Made by a program: the position numbers and the translations under genes. 6,962 nucleotides of DNA from Bacteroidales bacterium (GTDB lineage Bacteria; Bacteroidota; Bacteroidia; Bacteroidales; DYOH01): positions 1 through 6,962 of the forward strand of contig DAOVUO010000129.1 of the NCBI GenBank assembly GCA_030632545.1. Reading direction: 5' to 3'. Shown here piece by piece: positions 6,316 to 6,962 of this stretch. Each line of letters opens with the position of its first letter. Positions within the stretch are counted from its first letter, which is position 1. Under the pieces are notes generated by a model. The model saw only the letters and a program-made list of their open reading frames with translations. It was not told the DNA's origin and made no database searches.

Positions 6316-6962
6316 ATGGAGATAGATTTAATTATAGATTCTAAGTTGCCTAATAATATAAAAACTAATTTTTTTAATTATCTTAAATCAAAGCAAACTA
6401 AAGATATAGAGAAAATTGAATGGAAAACTCTGCCAACAAAACCTGGGCAAATGGGGAATGGTGCAACTCTAAATGCCGTTGGAACTTTAATTGCTAGTTC
6501 GCAAACATCTTTAGTTGAATTTTTTAAAACAATTCAAGTTTGGATTCAGCTTTATCAAAAAGAAGTTAGTATAAAAGGCCCATTTGGCGAGGAAATTACT
6601 TTTAAAACCAATAAACTTTCGGAAAAGGCATTACTAGAATTAGCTAATAAGTTTGTTGTAGATAGCAGAAAAGCGGAAAAAGAGTTGCGATCTGGAACAA
6701 AAAAGACTACTGAAAACAGTAGGAATACTAAAAAAAATATAACTGCGCAAAATACTAAGACTAAAAAGGATTCGAGTACTCAAGAAATTGCTGCAAAAAA
6801 AGAAACTACTACAAAAAAAGGTACTGCTACAAAAAAAGAAACTGAGTCACAAAAAACTGCTGCAAAAAAAACTAGTTCGCCAAGATCTAATAAAAAAGTA
6901 GAAGCAGAGCAAAAGACTGAAGCTAAATCTACTCCTCAGAAAAAAACAGATTCAAAAGAAAT
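6316..6962 (+). CDS. EACC1-like (effector-associated constant component 1) protein with Lys/Thr-rich tail, runs off the right edge
   Basis: The frame opens at ATG 6316 (an in-frame TAA at 6298 excludes an earlier start) and is still open at the window end, giving 215 residues. Residues 1-115 look like a small alpha/beta domain: a first strand MEIDLIID, a helix at about 13-27, a strand around Ile34-Trp36, then LPTKPGQMGNGA (39-50). A long helix ends in Trp76, and a strand pair KEVSIKGPFGEEITF (82-96) and a last helix (101-114) follow. The P-G-x-M-G turn, the helix ending at a Trp, and the strand-G-P-x-G-strand hairpin match my recollection of EACC1, a domain paired with peptidase, caspase-like or NTPase effectors in bacterial conflict systems. 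Residues 118-215 are disordered and basic: 25 Lys and 19 Thr in 98 residues, with no aromatic residue. The tail may be a linker to a C-terminal domain outside the window. The gene lies 92 bp after ridA. The family assignment comes from pattern recognition only. Confidence 0.62.
   Translation, partial: MEIDLIIDSKLPNNIKTNFFNYLKSKQTKDIEKIEWKTLPTKPGQMGNGATLNAVGTLIASSQTSLVEFFKTIQVWIQLYQKEVSIKGPFGEEITFKTNKLSEKALLELANKFVVDSRKAEKELRSGTKKTTENSRNTKKNITAQNTKTKKDSSTQEIAAKKETTTKKGTATKKETESQKTAAKKTSSPRSNKKVEAEQKTEAKSTPQKKTDSKE
6790..6843 (+). repeat. three tandem 18-nt repeats in the Lys/Thr-rich tail
   Basis: Three consecutive 18-nt units (6790-6807, 6808-6825, 6826-6843) encode the hexads AAKKET, TTKKGT and ATKKET. 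Each unit contains a run of seven A. A decayed copy follows (about 6853-6870, encoding TAAKKT). The unit length is a multiple of three, so copy-number change by slippage would lengthen or shorten the tail without breaking the frame. Confidence 0.8.

Noticed and set aside
6316..6962. Reading the Lys/Thr-rich ORF as a histone H1-like or ribosomal/nucleoid protein.
   Set aside because: The tail composition fits, but such proteins have no N-terminal folded domain of this type; the first 115 residues have a patterned alpha/beta sequence resembling EACC1.

Overview
The window looks like a chromosomal segment of an AT-rich member of the Bacteroidetes, probably a free-living Bacteroidales/Marinilabiliales/Flavobacteriia-type organism. 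Base composition is roughly one-third G+C. Starts are preceded by A/T-rich leaders without Shine-Dalgarno sequences. Several intergenic stretches carry TAnnTTTG-like -7 boxes. The secreted GIN-domain protein and the NtrC-type regulator/NtrY-like kinase pair are of types common in that phylum. No rRNA, tRNA, CRISPR or complete mobile element was seen.

Left half (minus strand, reading from 2899 down to 1): a monocistronic exported DUF2807/GIN-domain protein (2210-2899) ends in a convincing intrinsic terminator (2153-2185). A tightly packed cluster follows: a DEDDh 3'-5' exonuclease with an ExoX-like C-terminal domain (1302-2078), a FAHD1-like fumarylacetoacetate hydrolase-family enzyme (667-1278) and guaA (GMP synthase), of which only the first 220 codons lie in the window. 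The gaps are 23 and 6 bp, and a TAnnTTTG box stands just upstream of the exonuclease. This half is housekeeping metabolism and nucleic-acid maintenance.

Divergent region 2900-3095 (196 bp): it separates the GIN-domain gene from a plus-strand two-component operon. It holds three alternating half-sites spaced about one helical turn apart (3011-3038) and a pair of overlapping opposed -7-like boxes (3069-3084). Both sit where an autoregulating response regulator could bind.

Right half (plus strand): an NtrC-family response regulator (3096-4475) overlaps by 11 nt a membrane histidine kinase with almost no extracytoplasmic loop and a PAS-like region (4465-5820). ridA, the enamine/imine deaminase (5846-6223), follows 25 bp later. 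The kinase should phosphorylate Asp57 of the regulator, which then would activate sigma-54 promoters elsewhere.

The right edge is the least ordinary part. After a 92-bp gap with a promoter-like element and a perfect 14-bp palindrome, an open frame starts at 6316 and is still open at the window end. Its first ~115 residues resemble EACC1 (effector-associated constant component 1), a small domain known from NTPase- and peptidase-containing biological conflict systems. It continues into a long Lys/Thr-rich tail with an 18-nt tandem repeat. If the EACC1 reading is right, this is the first gene or first domain of a defence-type module lying mostly beyond the window.
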